This document shows positions 41,908 through 51,704 of a stretch of 64,000 bases of DNA, in pieces (the stretch's first letter is position 1; every line of letters starts with the position of its first letter). Below the pieces are notes generated by a model. That model was not told the DNA's origin. It saw nothing but the letters and a program-made list of their open reading frames with translations, and made no database searches. The position numbers were made by a program, and so were the translations under genes. Location: positions 68,628 to 132,627 of the forward strand of contig JBOZRQ010000009.1 in the NCBI GenBank assembly GCA_050789255.1, read 5' to 3'. The stretch is from JBOZRQ01 sp050789255. GTDB taxonomy: Bacteria > Bacillota > Sulfobacillia > Symbiobacteriales > Symbiobacteriaceae.

Positions 41908-43815
41908 CTAAGTCAGCGAGGGCTTGAGCGAGCGCCAGTAGAAGTTGGCCGTCGCCCGGAAGCACAGCAGGTATAGGAGCAGGTAGGCCACGGCGACGGC
42001 CCAGCCGTACTGGAGCACCACCTGGCCGGTCAGGGTGCCGAGCGCGTACATGGCGAAGGTGGAGTGGATCAGCCCGGTGGCAAAGGGCACGAAGAAGATC
42101 ACACCCGCCTGGCGCAGGGCCAGCTGCTTGAGCTCCGGGTCGCTCACCCCCACCTGCTGGAGGCGGCGGAAGTACTTGCGGTCCTCATCCATCTCGGTGA
42201 AGAGCCGGAAGTAGAGCAGGCTGAAGCAGGCGGCGAAGAAGACCAGCGAGACGAAGACGGCCACAAACAAGGCCACGCCCATGGTGCTGATCGACAGTTG
42301 GTTCGCCTCGACTGCCATGGTGAGGCGAGCTGCCCCTTCTTCCGGATAGAGGTTGCGAAGACGGGGGACCGCCTTCTTCATGGCGGGGCTTGCCCAGCTT
42401 TCGCCCGACCAGATGGAGAGCTTCAGGCGCTCCTCCGCAGGGGCCTGCTGCACAAGCTCGGCAAAGCGGGCATCCGGCAGCACCAGCATGAAGTCCAGCT
42501 TTGGTCCCGGGTTCAGCACCCGGCCGGCCTGATCGGGAATCACTTGGAGCGGCTGGCTTTGGTCGCCCAGCACCAGGAGGTCGGGCGCCGGCGTGGGCGC
42601 CGCCCGGGAGCCCTTCATCTCCGCGGGATAGACCAGGATCGCCTGGTCCGGGGCGCTCAGCGTCAGGGGTCCATCGGCCCGTGGGCGTTCGACACCCGCA
42701 TAGAAGGAGTAGGGGAGAAGCGCCACGGCGAAGCCCTGCTTCTCCAACCTGGCGGTCCGGAGGTTCAGCTCCCGGTAAGTCAGGCCGGTGACGCCGGCCT
42801 CCGCCAGGGCGCCCTCCACCCGGTCCACCTCGCCCGGCGCCGGCTCCAGCAGTTGGACGGCCTGCGGGGTAAGTCCGAGCGAATCCTCCGTGACCACCAC
42901 GTACATGGCAGCCACGGCGCCGACCGTCCCCAGAATTGCGCCCACCAGGATGGCGACGGCGGAGAGCACCCGGTAATTGTCCTGCAGCTTGTAAACCAGC
43001 TGGCTGACGTTCAGGAAGGGGCCGGGCCGGTAGAAGAAGCGCGCTTTGCCGTGGAGCCAGGTGAGGAAGGCGATGGACGCTTCCCGCATCAGGAAGTAGG
43101 TGCCGACCGAGACGATGGCGGTCACGGGCACCACCCCGAGAATCACCGCGATCGGATGGGGGATCGCGGCCCAGGCGTATCCGAGCAGGATCAGGCTAAC
43201 GCCCAGGATCGCCTTGCGGCGGGAGAAGGTGGGCGCCCCCTTGGGCTGGCGCCCCGCCCGCACCAGCTCCACGATGTTGCGGCGCAGCACCGAGCGCAGC
43301 GAGGCGAGCGAGACCAGGAAGAACAGGCCGCCAAAGATAGCGAGGGTCTGGATCCAGACCCGCGGCCCCGCGTACAGCGGGATCTGCCCGTCCAGATGGA
43401 GCACAGCGGAGATCGCCATGAAGAAGAGCTTCAGGAAGAGCATGCCGGCGCCCAGTCCAGCGGCCAGGGCGACCACGGCGACGACGGCGCTCTCGCAGAG
43501 GATGATCCAGACCAGCTGCGGCCGGCTGACGCCAAGCAGGGTGAGCAGGCCGAACTCCTTCATGCGGGAGCGGACGAAGGCCGAGTTGGAATAGAGCAGG
43601 AAGAGGGCGGTGAAGATGGCGATCACATAGGAGCCCGCCTTCATCCCCTGCACCACGTAGCCGGCGCCCCGGTAGCCGCTTTGCAGGTCCGGGTGGTAGA
43701 TCAGGGCGCTGTAGAGGAAATAGATCATGACCGAGAAGGCGGAGCTGGCGAGGTAGGCCACGTAGCGCCCGCGGTTCTGCCAGATATTCCTAGTGGCGAT
43801 CCGCCACAGGCTCAT
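41908..43815 (-). CDS. bceB: BceB-like ABC permease (FtsX domains)
   Basis: 635 residues from ATG 43815 (GGAGGTG 6 nt upstream; GTG 43824 is an alternative). The plan is that of bacitracin-type permeases: ten membrane helices, with a ~200-residue extracytoplasmic domain between helices 7 and 8 (residues ~300-520). SRMKEFGLLTLLGVSRPQL is the FtsX-type cytoplasmic loop. It would sense and remove a cell-wall-active peptide together with the linked kinase. It overlaps the ATPase gene by 26 nt. Confidence 0.88.
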   Translation of the reverse strand: MSLWRIATRNIWQNRGRYVAYLASSAFSVMIYFLYSALIYHPDLQSGYRGAGYVVQGMKAGSYVIAIFTALFLLYSNSAFVRSRMKEFGLLTLLGVSRPQLVWIILCESAVVAVVALAAGLGAGMLFLKLFFMAISAVLHLDGQIPLYAGPRVWIQTLAIFGGLFFLVSLASLRSVLRRNIVELVRAGRQPKGAPTFSRRKAILGVSLILLGYAWAAIPHPIAVILGVVPVTAIVSVGTYFLMREASIAFLTWLHGKARFFYRPGPFLNVSQLVYKLQDNYRVLSAVAILVGAILGTVGAVAAMYVVVTEDSLGLTPQAVQLLEPAPGEVDRVEGALAEAGVTGLTYRELNLRTARLEKQGFAVALLPYSFYAGVERPRADGPLTLSAPDQAILVYPAEMKGSRAAPTPAPDLLVLGDQSQPLQVIPDQAGRVLNPGPKLDFMLVLPDARFAELVQQAPAEERLKLSIWSGESWASPAMKKAVPRLRNLYPEEGAARLTMAVEANQLSISTMGVALFVAVFVSLVFFAACFSLLYFRLFTEMDEDRKYFRRLQQVGVSDPELKQLALRQAGVIFFVPFATGLIHSTFAMYALGTLTGQVVLQYGWAVAVAYLLLYLLCFRATANFYWRSLKPSLT

Positions 43816-44566
43816 CAGGCCCACCTCCGATCAGCGAGAGCACGTCGAGGATCTGCTGGAAGAACTCCTGGCGGCTCTCCCCGCGGTGGATTTCGTTGTA
43901 GAGCTTGCCGTCGCGGATGAACAGGATTCGCTGGCAGTAGCTGGCGGCGAAGGGGTCGTGGGTGACCATGGCGATGGTGACCCCGGCCTGCCGGTTGAGC
44001 AGGGTGAGCGTCTCCATCAGGTCCCGGGCCGAGCGGGAGTCGAGGTTGCCCGTAGGCTCGTCCGCCAGGACGATCGCCGGCTCGTGGATGATCGCCCGGG
44101 CCGCTGCGGCCCGCTGCTGCTGGCCGCCGGAGACCTCGTAGGGGTACTTATTGAGTAGCTCGGCGATGCCCAGGCGGCCAGCGACGGCGTTCAGCCGCTC
44201 CATGATCACGGGCAGGGCCTTGCGCTCCAGCACCAGCGGGAGGGAAATGTTCTCGCCCAGCGTCAGGCTGTCGAGCAGGTTGAAGTCCTGGAAGACGAAG
44301 CCCAGCCGGCGGCGCCGGAAGAGCGAGAGCTGCTCGCCCTTCAGCTGGGCCAGGTCGAGCCCCTCCAGGGCGATGGTGCCGGAGGTAGGCTGGTCCATGG
44401 TGGCCAGCAGGTTGAGCAGGGTGGTCTTGCCGCTGCCGGAGGGGCCCATGATGCCCACGAACTCGCCCTGCTCCACTTCGAGGGAGAGGTTGTCGAGGGC
44501 GCGGGTGGCTACCTTGCCCCGGCTGCCATAGATTTTGGTGAGTCCTTTTGCTTCAAGCACGATCAT
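43790..44566 (-). CDS. bceA: BceA-like ABC ATPase
   Basis: 258 residues from MIVLEAKGLTKIYG. Walker A GPSGSGKTT, FVFQDFNLLD, signature VSGGQQQR, Walker B VLADEPTGNLD and switch VTHD are all present. A C-terminal helix (RQEFFQQILDVLSLIG) is typical of BceA/YxdL. ATG 44566 has GGGAGG 10 nt upstream. The 108-bp gap upstream probably holds its own promoter, as in Bce systems where the response regulator activates the transporter genes. Confidence 0.9.
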   Translation of the reverse strand: MIVLEAKGLTKIYGSRGKVATRALDNLSLEVEQGEFVGIMGPSGSGKTTLLNLLATMDQPTSGTIALEGLDLAQLKGEQLSLFRRRRLGFVFQDFNLLDSLTLGENISLPLVLERKALPVIMERLNAVAGRLGIAELLNKYPYEVSGGQQQRAAAARAIIHEPAIVLADEPTGNLDSRSARDLMETLTLLNRQAGVTIAMVTHDPFAASYCQRILFIRDGKLYNEIHRGESRQEFFQQILDVLSLIGGGPDEPVADRH

Positions 44567-44674
44567 GTAGATAGCGCCTCCCAGTCGAAACATAACACCG
44601 TAAGTCTACCGTTCGCGGCGGTGTCGCTTCCATCGATTTGCCTTGCACCGCAGCGCCATAACCTTACATGGGTG

Positions 44675-45730
44675 TCATCTTTCTCGCAGCAGGCCCGCGA
44701 AGATGGTGTGGTTTGCAGGAAACCGAACGGTGACACGGGTGCCTTGGCCCGGTTTGGACTCCAGGCCAATGCGGTGCCCAAGCCGCTGGCAGGCGTCCCT
44801 GGCGAGGTACAGGCCCATGCCGGTCGACTGGGTGTAGGCCCGGCCGTTGGAGCCGGTGTAAAAGGGGGAGAAGACCCTCCCCAGCTCCTCGGGGGCGATG
44901 CCCACCCCATTGTCGGCGATCTCCAGGAACGCCTCCTGGCCGGTACGGCCGCAGCGGAGCGTCACCTGCCCGTCCCGGTCGGGGCGGGCCGAGTACTTGA
45001 TGGCATTGGAGAGCAGCTGATCGAGGATGAAGCGCAGCCATTTGGCGTCGCTTTGGACCACGACGGGCGCCTCGGCCGCCTCCAGCCGGGGGTAGACCCC
45101 GTGGGCGATGAACTCCCGCTTGTGGTCATTGACCACCCGCTTGAGGAGGGCGCCGAGGTCGACCTGCTCGGCCCGGAAGTCCGCGGCGAAGTCCTCCAGG
45201 CGCACCATGTTCAGCATGGCCTGGAGGGAGTGCTGGAGCCGCTTGTTCTCCTCGGCGATGCTGACTACTGTTTCACTTGGTTGGGCGCGTTGCACTTCGA
45301 GATCGATCACGGCGACCGGGGTCTTCATGTGGTGCGCCCACTGGCTTACGAGATGGAGGTTGCGCCGGCCCCGCTGCTGTTCATCGGTCAGCTCACGCCG
45401 CAGCCGGGCGTAGAGGGAGGACCAGGCCTGGGCGAATAGGCGCTGCTCGATGGTCTTGGGCGCGGGGAGGAGCCCCAGCTGGTCCAGGGGCTCGTCGGCA
45501 CTGACGCTGCTCAGGCGTCGGAAGAAGGCGGCCTGGCGCTGGTAGTCCACCAGCAGATAGAGCCCCAGCCCGACCATGCCCAGCAGCCAGATGTATAGGA
45601 TGTTGCCCCGGCCCAGGCTGCTGCCGGAGAGCGTCAGTTCGAGCTGCACCACGGCGACCATGAGGAGCCCGAACAGGGTGTAGATGGCGATGAAGGGCGC
45701 CCGGTCGCGCAAGAATGCCCCGATCTTCAT
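44675..45730 (-). CDS. bceS: BceS-like intramembrane-sensing histidine kinase
   Basis: 351 residues. Two N-terminal helices are separated by a very short loop (LTLSGSSLGRGN), so there is no sensor domain and signal comes from the transporter. The phospho-acceptor is His in SQWAHHMKTPV. The ATPase has N-box LLSNAIKYS, DNGVGI and GMGLYLAR. The ATG overlaps the regulator stop (45727-45730). Confidence 0.9.
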   Translation of the reverse strand: MKIGAFLRDRAPFIAIYTLFGLLMVAVVQLELTLSGSSLGRGNILYIWLLGMVGLGLYLLVDYQRQAAFFRRLSSVSADEPLDQLGLLPAPKTIEQRLFAQAWSSLYARLRRELTDEQQRGRRNLHLVSQWAHHMKTPVAVIDLEVQRAQPSETVVSIAEENKRLQHSLQAMLNMVRLEDFAADFRAEQVDLGALLKRVVNDHKREFIAHGVYPRLEAAEAPVVVQSDAKWLRFILDQLLSNAIKYSARPDRDGQVTLRCGRTGQEAFLEIADNGVGIAPEELGRVFSPFYTGSNGRAYTQSTGMGLYLARDACQRLGHRIGLESKPGQGTRVTVRFPANHTIFAGLLRER

Positions 45731-46416
45731 GACCGGGGCTCCTGGTTCGGGTTGAGGCGGTAGCCCTGGCCCCGCTTGGTCTCGATGGCGTCGGGCAGGC
45801 CGAGCTCCTCCAGCCGGCGCCGGACCCGGGCGACGTTGACGGTCAGGGTGTTGTCATCGACGAAGTCATTCTCATCCCAGAGCGCCTCCAGGAGCTCCTC
45901 CCGGCTGACGATCTCCCCGGCCCGCTCGGCCAGCACCCAGAGCAGCCGGAACTCCTTGGCGGTCCACTCGTCCTGCCTGGCGCCCAGGCTGACCGTGTTG
46001 TCGGCCTTGTTGAGCACGAGGGCGCCGGCCCGCAGCAGCTCGGGGTCCCTGGCGAGGGCGTACTCGCCGTAAGCCCGGCGCAGGGTGCTCTTCACCTTGG
46101 CCAGGACGAGCTCGAGGTTGAAGGGCTTGGAGATGTAGTCGTCGCCGCCGTTCTCCAGCGCCCGGACCTGGTCCAGGTCGCCGTCCCGGGCAGAGACGAA
46201 GATGATGGGCGCCTTGGAGATGGTGCGGATCTGGCGGCACCAGTAAAAGCCGTCGAAGCGGGGCAGGTTCACGTCCAGCAGGACCAGGTCGGGCTTGTGC
46301 GCGAGGAACTCCTCTTTCACCCGCCCGAAGTCCTGCACGGTGCAGACTATGTATCCGTAGCGCTCCAGGTCCCCGGCGAGGATGCCCGCGATTTTGGGGT
46401 CATCTTCGACGAGCAT
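45727..46416 (-). CDS. bceR: BceR-like OmpR-family response regulator
   Basis: 229 residues. Receiver: acidic pair in LVEDDPKI, phospho-Asp in LLDVNLPRFDG, Thr/Ser in FVSARD and Lys in YISKPFNLE. A winged-helix DNA-binding domain follows (TLTVNVARVRRRLEELG, RGQGYRL). The first ATG is at 46416 and the ribosome site is weak, with AGGA 15 nt upstream. Translation may be coupled to the SRPBCC gene ending 11 bp before. Target is probably the ABC pair. Confidence 0.9.
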   Translation of the reverse strand: MLVEDDPKIAGILAGDLERYGYIVCTVQDFGRVKEEFLAHKPDLVLLDVNLPRFDGFYWCRQIRTISKAPIIFVSARDGDLDQVRALENGGDDYISKPFNLELVLAKVKSTLRRAYGEYALARDPELLRAGALVLNKADNTVSLGARQDEWTAKEFRLLWVLAERAGEIVSREELLEALWDENDFVDDNTLTVNVARVRRRLEELGLPDAIETKRGQGYRLNPNQEPRS

Positions 46417-46427
46417 GATCCGGTAGT

Positions 46428-46892
46428 CTATTCCTGTTCACCCTTTGCTTTCAGTTGTTCTATGGCCAGCTGCCGCAGCTTGGCGAAGGAACGTTTGGTG
46501 TCCAACTCGACCGTCTTTCGGTACAAACCTTTGGGCATCCACCACGGCAATCCCTGCTCCTGCAGCGTAAAGCGGCTGGTTAAAACCGTTGCGCCGTCCT
46601 GCTCCTTGAAGGTCCACGAGCCGGCCCCGGCGGCAACAAGGCTGGAGGTGCCGCGCTCAATCTGCAGGCCCGATTGGTGGGGCGGCGCCCAGCGAATAAA
46701 CTTGGCGCGAGCGGTCGGGCGAAGAAGCCCAGCCCTGAAGGTGATTCGGACCTCAGTGCCGGGGCCGGGCTCGCCCCGCACCTCGTACCGGGCGATCCGC
46801 ACGTCCCACTTCGGGCGCAATGCGGGGTTCTGGGCAATCTGCCAGGTCAGCTCGATCGGTGCCGGGATCGATACGGTAACTTCACAGTGCAT
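46428..46892 (-). CDS. SRPBCC-family (START-like) protein
   Basis: 154 residues from MHCEVTVSIPAP, with GGGAGGG 6 nt upstream. The SRPBCC fold is indicated by VSIPAPIELTWQIAQNP, KWDVRIARYEVRGEPGPGTEV and a long C-terminal helix (DTKRSFAKLRQLAIEQLK). Such proteins bind hydrophobic ligands. It leads the Bce-like operon, an unusual position, so it could be part of the peptide or lipid response. Confidence 0.82.
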   Translation of the reverse strand: MHCEVTVSIPAPIELTWQIAQNPALRPKWDVRIARYEVRGEPGPGTEVRITFRAGLLRPTARAKFIRWAPPHQSGLQIERGTSSLVAAGAGSWTFKEQDGATVLTSRFTLQEQGLPWWMPKGLYRKTVELDTKRSFAKLRQLAIEQLKAKGEQE

Positions 46893-46986
46893 GGGGGACC
46901 CTCCCGTCAGCTTTGGTTGTGAATTCACGAACTTGACCTTCGTGACGGGATGGTTCCGTTCCTCCTGGTAGAGCGATAATTAGTAA

Positions 46987-49710
46987 TTATTTATGTATCC
47001 CGTGAACAACCGCGTAGGTGGCCAGCGCCGACCTCGTATTGACGCCGACTTTGGCGAAAATGTTGCGCAGGTGGTTGTCGACCGTGCGGGGGGAGATGAA
47101 GAGCCGGGCGCCGACCTCCTTGTCGGTCAGGCCCCGGGCGATCAGGCCAACCACCTCGACTTCCCGGTCGCTGAGGCGGGTGGCGGGGCGGGGCGCCGGC
47201 GCGTGGCGCGCCAGCAGCGCCTCGGCCTCGGCCAGGGCGGGGGCGGCGCCCAGCCGGGCGAAGGTGTCGCGGGCCCCGGTCAGCGTGGGCGTGCTCAGGC
47301 CGAGGGCCCGGGCGCGGGCGAGGCGGGCCAGGGCCACGTAGTAAGGGAAGCCGCACTGGGCGGCGAGCTCCTCGGCCCGCTGCAGAGCTTCGTCCGCTTC
47401 GGCTTGGCGCCCCAGGTCCGCGGCAGCCTCCCCCAGCAGGGTGTAGGCGTTCATAAGGTACCGGAAGGCCCGGGGCTCCTTGGCGAGGGTGACGGCTTGG
47501 GCCGCAGCGTCATACGATTGTTGCGCATCCCCGGTCTGCCGGTGGTAGCGGGCCCAGGCCATCTGCACGGTGGAGCGGAAGCTGACCTGGCCCCGCTGGG
47601 CCAGGCAGCGCTCGGCGCCCTCCAGGTAGGCCAGGGCACGGGGGAAGTCCCCCTCATCCATGCAGAGGTCGGCCCGCATGGTGTAACCCGCCACGCCTAC
47701 GGTGTGGAGGCTGGGCTCCTCATCCGGCTCCTGGGGCGGAATCGGCGCCAGCGTGGCGCGGGCCCCGGCCAGGTCGCCGGTGGCCGTTTGCAGCAGGGCG
47801 GCGAAGCCACGGATGCCCGGGTCGGTGTCGTGAGGATTCCGCTCCAGGTAGCCCAGGAGGTTCCGGCGGGCGCCGGCCCAGTCGCCCCGGAGGAACTGGT
47901 ACCAGCCCAGCGGGGGCAGGCCGTCGTCGCCGGGACTCTGGCCGTAGCGGGAACGGGCCTGCTCCATCAGGGCGGTGAGCCGCTGCGCCACCGCATCGAC
48001 CTCCGCGGGCCGGTCCGCCTTGCACAGAAGGACATAGTAGAGCCGGTTCCCCTCGGTCGCGATCGCCAGGTGGTAGTCACCCTGGCGGGCGGCCTCATCC
48101 GCGACTAGGCCGCCCAGGTCCACCGCCTCGGCGAGGCGGCCCGACAGGGCGGCGATCCAGTACTGGGCGTGGAGGAGCTCGGTTCGGGGCGAGCCTGGCT
48201 GTAACCGGGCAAGCGCGGTGGATACCAGCGCCCGGGCCTCGGGCGCCCTGCCTGCCTTTGCCAGCGCCTGTGCCCGCCCATGCGCCATGCGGGGGTAGTC
48301 CAGGGCCTGGCCGAACAGGCTGGCCTCCAGGGCTCGGTAGCGCTCGCCGCCCAGGAGGGCTGCCTGCGCCGCCTCGACCTCGGCCATGAGCTCCAGGCAG
48401 CGGGGGTCGCCGTCCTGGTAGAGCCGCAGGGCCACGAAGTGCCTGGCCCAGGTGGCCACGGCGGGATCCGAGGCCGTGGCCGCCCGGCCCCACAGCTGCG
48501 CTGCTCGGTCCCGCTCGGTGCGCTGGACGGCGTGGCCCAGCTTCAGGAGTACCTCGGGTTCGTCAGGCGCCAGGGCGCCGGCCCTGGCGTACAGGTCGGC
48601 GGCCTGTTCGGCCGAGCCGAGCTGGCGGGCGTGGTCCCCAGCCAGCAGCAGGTAGCGGGCCGCACGCGGGTCGCCCGCTCGCTCCAGGTGGAGGGCGATC
48701 GTCTCGGCCGCAGCTGCGGACGGTGCAGCGAGGAGCGCCTCGGCGACCCGGAGGTGGAGTTCGCGGCGCCACTCGCCGGAAATCGACGCGAGCAGCGCTT
48801 CGCGCACCAGGGCGTGGTCAAAGCTGTGGTCTTGCTCTTTCTGCCGGATCAGCCGGAGCGCCGCGGCACTACGCAGCGTTTCGTCGACAGGGTGGCCCAG
48901 TGCGCGGGACAACACTTGTTGTGAAAAGTGCTCGCCGATCACGGCCGCGACCTCCAGGATGCGCCGGGCGCCCTCCGGCAGCTGCTGAAGGCGCCGCTCG
49001 ATGCTCTGCTGGACCGACTCTGGCAGGGGCAGGTCCTGCATGAGGGCAATGCCGGCCCGGGCGGTAGCCGCCAGCAACTCCCGCACGAAGAGCGGGTGGC
49101 CGCCGGTTCTTGCGTGGAGGCGCTGGGCATACGCCTGGACGTCCTGGGCGGAGCCCAACATCTGCTCGGCCAACTGCGCCACCTGGGCGGAGCTCAGGCG
49201 GCTGAGCAGCAGCAGGTGGGCGCCGCCCCGCTCCAGGTCATGCAGAAAGGGCGCCTCGCGGCTGGTGGCCAGCACCAGCACGGGCGCCCGCTGGAGCCGG
49301 GGCGCCAGCGCCCGGAGCAGCCGCAGGCTCTCCGGGTCCGCCCACTGCAGGTCCTCCAGGGCGATCACGGCGCCACCGGCGGCGGAGAGCGCGTGCACCA
49401 GGGCGGCTGCCACGGTGCCTGGGCTCCAGTCGCCGGGCGCCTTGCCGAAGGGCGGGGGCAGATCCGGGCTGGCGATGCCCAGCTCGGCCAGGGCCTCCAG
49501 CCACGGCCCGTACGGCGGGGTCTCGCCGGGGCCGTAGCAGAGGCCCGAGCCGACTCGGAGCGGGGCGCCCGCCAGGGCGGCGGAGAGCAGCGCCGACTTG
49601 CCGATGCCCGCCTCGCCGGTGAGCAGCACGAGGGCGCCCTGCCCTGCACTGGTGCGGTCCGAGAGCATCTTCAGTTCACCGAGTTCCCGCTCCCGGCCGA
49701 ATAACTGCAT
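46987..49710 (-). CDS. Large ATP-binding LuxR-family (LAL/MalT-like) regulator
   Basis: 907 residues. The N-terminal AAA/STAND ATPase has Walker A LTGEAGIGKSALL and Walker B ALEDLQWADPES. A central ~500-residue TPR-like helical region follows. The C-terminal LuxR HTH is LSDREVEVVGLIARGLTDKEV with ISPRTVDNHLRNIF after it. Such proteins activate transcription when ligand and ATP induce oligomerisation. It is the first gene of its unit behind AAAGGGG. Neighbouring targets cannot be named. Confidence 0.9.
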   Translation of the reverse strand: MQLFGRERELGELKMLSDRTSAGQGALVLLTGEAGIGKSALLSAALAGAPLRVGSGLCYGPGETPPYGPWLEALAELGIASPDLPPPFGKAPGDWSPGTVAAALVHALSAAGGAVIALEDLQWADPESLRLLRALAPRLQRAPVLVLATSREAPFLHDLERGGAHLLLLSRLSSAQVAQLAEQMLGSAQDVQAYAQRLHARTGGHPLFVRELLAATARAGIALMQDLPLPESVQQSIERRLQQLPEGARRILEVAAVIGEHFSQQVLSRALGHPVDETLRSAAALRLIRQKEQDHSFDHALVREALLASISGEWRRELHLRVAEALLAAPSAAAAETIALHLERAGDPRAARYLLLAGDHARQLGSAEQAADLYARAGALAPDEPEVLLKLGHAVQRTERDRAAQLWGRAATASDPAVATWARHFVALRLYQDGDPRCLELMAEVEAAQAALLGGERYRALEASLFGQALDYPRMAHGRAQALAKAGRAPEARALVSTALARLQPGSPRTELLHAQYWIAALSGRLAEAVDLGGLVADEAARQGDYHLAIATEGNRLYYVLLCKADRPAEVDAVAQRLTALMEQARSRYGQSPGDDGLPPLGWYQFLRGDWAGARRNLLGYLERNPHDTDPGIRGFAALLQTATGDLAGARATLAPIPPQEPDEEPSLHTVGVAGYTMRADLCMDEGDFPRALAYLEGAERCLAQRGQVSFRSTVQMAWARYHRQTGDAQQSYDAAAQAVTLAKEPRAFRYLMNAYTLLGEAAADLGRQAEADEALQRAEELAAQCGFPYYVALARLARARALGLSTPTLTGARDTFARLGAAPALAEAEALLARHAPAPRPATRLSDREVEVVGLIARGLTDKEVGARLFISPRTVDNHLRNIFAKVGVNTRSALATYAVVHGIHK

Positions 49711-49754
49711 TGCCTGACGCCCCTTTCTTAATCAGTAAGTATACTTCAACCCAT

Positions 49755-50411
49755 TTAGGCCCCGTACCTCTGCAGCAGAGCGACAAACTCGTGCTTGTCT
49801 TGCCGGGTCGCCTCTTCGACGGACCCTGCATCGGCCCGGGCGCCGGCCTTGAGCAGGCGTTCGCCGTTCTCCACGTCGCCGCTGTGGGCGGCCACCTGCA
49901 GGGGGATCTTGCCGTTGCTGTCCACCACCTCAAAGTCGGCGCCGGCGGCGATCAGCCGCTCCACCACGGCCGGGTTCCGCTTGCCGGCCAGAGCCGCATG
50001 CAATGCGGTGTTGGATGGCACATAGCTTACCTTCGACTGCGACAGCGCGTTCACCGCGGCGCCGCTCTCCAGCAGGGCTCCGACTGCCTCGGGCTGGCCA
50101 AAGAAGGCAGCCAGCCCCAGCGGGGTGAAGCCGTCCTCGTTCGGGCTGTTCGCCAGATTCGGATTTGCCGCCGTCAGTTCCCGAATGCGGCTGGCCTGGC
50201 CGGTGACGGCGGCCTCGAAGATGGTCAGTTCTGGCCCGGCGGCCAGCAGCACATCCGCCACAGCCTGGGCGCCGTTGTACACCGCGGTCAGGATCAGGGA
50301 GCCCGCGTCGGTCTTCATCTGGATCAGGCTGGGATCCTGATCGAGCAGCTCCTTCGCCCGGTTCCCGTCGCGGTTCTTGACCGCCTGCAGCATCTCGTTC
50401 ATCAGGTTCAT
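49755..50411 (-). CDS. Ankyrin-repeat protein
   Basis: 218 residues with about five ankyrin repeats (GFTPLGLAAFFGQPEAVGAL, NTALHAALAGKRNPAVVERL, GKIPLQVAAHSGDVENGERL). There is no signal peptide or other domain, so it is a cytosolic protein-binding scaffold of unknown partner. ATG 50411 has GGGAGG upstream. Confidence 0.87.
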   Translation of the reverse strand: MNLMNEMLQAVKNRDGNRAKELLDQDPSLIQMKTDAGSLILTAVYNGAQAVADVLLAAGPELTIFEAAVTGQASRIRELTAANPNLANSPNEDGFTPLGLAAFFGQPEAVGALLESGAAVNALSQSKVSYVPSNTALHAALAGKRNPAVVERLIAAGADFEVVDSNGKIPLQVAAHSGDVENGERLLKAGARADAGSVEEATRQDKHEFVALLQRYGA

Positions 50412-50630
50412 TTCACATCGCCTCCCTGAACCCTATGGTAGAGTAGGGGAGGACCCGGGGGCTATGACGGATTCTCCCTATCCGGCCCGGCTGGGGGACA
50501 ATGGTAGGACAATGCGTTTCACCGGCAGGGAAGGATTCGGAAAATCGAGTGCCGAACCCCGAGGAGTACGATATCTCCGAAACGACAATGTATCGGATCG
50601 TCAGGAGAGAGAAGAGGGGGCAGCGCCGTT

Positions 50631-51704
50631 ATGACACGGGTGATTGCGCTGGTGGGGACCAAGAAGGGCGCCTTTTTGCTGGAGAGTAACGAGGAGCGCA
50701 AGAACTGGACCGTTCGCGGACCGTTCTGCGACAACTGGCCGATTCTGCACATTAACTATGACCCGGCCAGCAAAGCGATTTTCGCCGCGGGCGGAAGCCC
50801 CTGGTTCGGCAGCGCCATCTGGCGCACCACCGACTTTGGCGAAACCTGGACCCACTCCAGCCAGGGGCTTACCTATGGCGATGACGGCCCCAAGCTGATC
50901 AAGCCCTGGAACGTTACCCCGGCGCACGGTTCGCTCTATGTGGGCGTCGAGCCGGCGGGCCTGTTCCGCAGCGATGACGGCGGCGAGACCTTCGTGCATG
51001 TGGCGGGCCTGCGCGAGCACCCGACCTGCCCGGAGTGGATGCCGGGGAACGGCGGCCTCTGCCTGCACACCATCGTGCCGCACCCCACCGATCCCAAGCA
51101 AATGTGGGTGGCCGCCTCCTCGGTCGGCACTTTCTACACCAACAACGGCGGGGAAAGCTGGGTCGCCCAGAACAAGGGGCTCCAGTCCAACTACATGCCG
51201 CCCGAGGCGCAGCCCGAGGTGGGCTGGTGCGTGCATAAAATGGTCATGGCGCCGGGCAACCCGGACCTGCTCTACCAGCAGAACCACTACGGGGTCTACC
51301 GCAGCCGCAACGGCGGGGCGACCTGGGAGTGGATCAACGAGGGGCTGCCCTCCACCTTCGGCTTCCCCATGGTGGTCCATCCCCACGATCCCAACACCAT
51401 CTACGTGATTCCGCTCACCGAGGCCGACCGGGGCCGGTTCATGCCTGGCGGCCAGGCGGCCGTCTGGCGCAGCCGCGACCAGGGCGACACCTGGGAGAAG
51501 CTGACCGGCGGCCTGCCCGACGGCGCTTACCTGGGCGTGCTGCGCGAGGCCATGGCGACCGACAGCCTGCCCTCGGCCGGCATCTACTTCGGCACCAGCA
51601 CCGGCCAGGTCTTCGTCAGCACCGATGCCGGCGAGAGCTGGATGGAGATCGATGCTAAGCTGCCGCCGATCTCCGGCGTCGAGGTTGCGGTGGTGAACGA
51701 CTAA
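50631..51704 (+). CDS. Asp-box (BNR/sialidase-like) beta-propeller protein
   Basis: 357 residues with six Asp-box repeats: TTDFGETW, SDDGGETF, TNNGGESW, SRNGGATW, SRDQGDTW and STDAGESW. That pattern forms a propeller. There is no signal peptide, so despite similarity to exo-sialidases or photosystem assembly factors it is probably cytosolic. The stop codon overlaps the start of a MoaD/ThiS-like gene (TAATG), so the two are translationally coupled. Confidence 0.87.
   Translation: MTRVIALVGTKKGAFLLESNEERKNWTVRGPFCDNWPILHINYDPASKAIFAAGGSPWFGSAIWRTTDFGETWTHSSQGLTYGDDGPKLIKPWNVTPAHGSLYVGVEPAGLFRSDDGGETFVHVAGLREHPTCPEWMPGNGGLCLHTIVPHPTDPKQMWVAASSVGTFYTNNGGESWVAQNKGLQSNYMPPEAQPEVGWCVHKMVMAPGNPDLLYQQNHYGVYRSRNGGATWEWINEGLPSTFGFPMVVHPHDPNTIYVIPLTEADRGRFMPGGQAAVWRSRDQGDTWEKLTGGLPDGAYLGVLREAMATDSLPSAGIYFGTSTGQVFVSTDAGESWMEIDAKLPPISGVEVAVVND

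Noticed and set aside
47018..48108. Long plus-strand frames opposite the LuxR-family regulator
   Set aside because: Antisense shadows of a single well-supported 907-residue gene.
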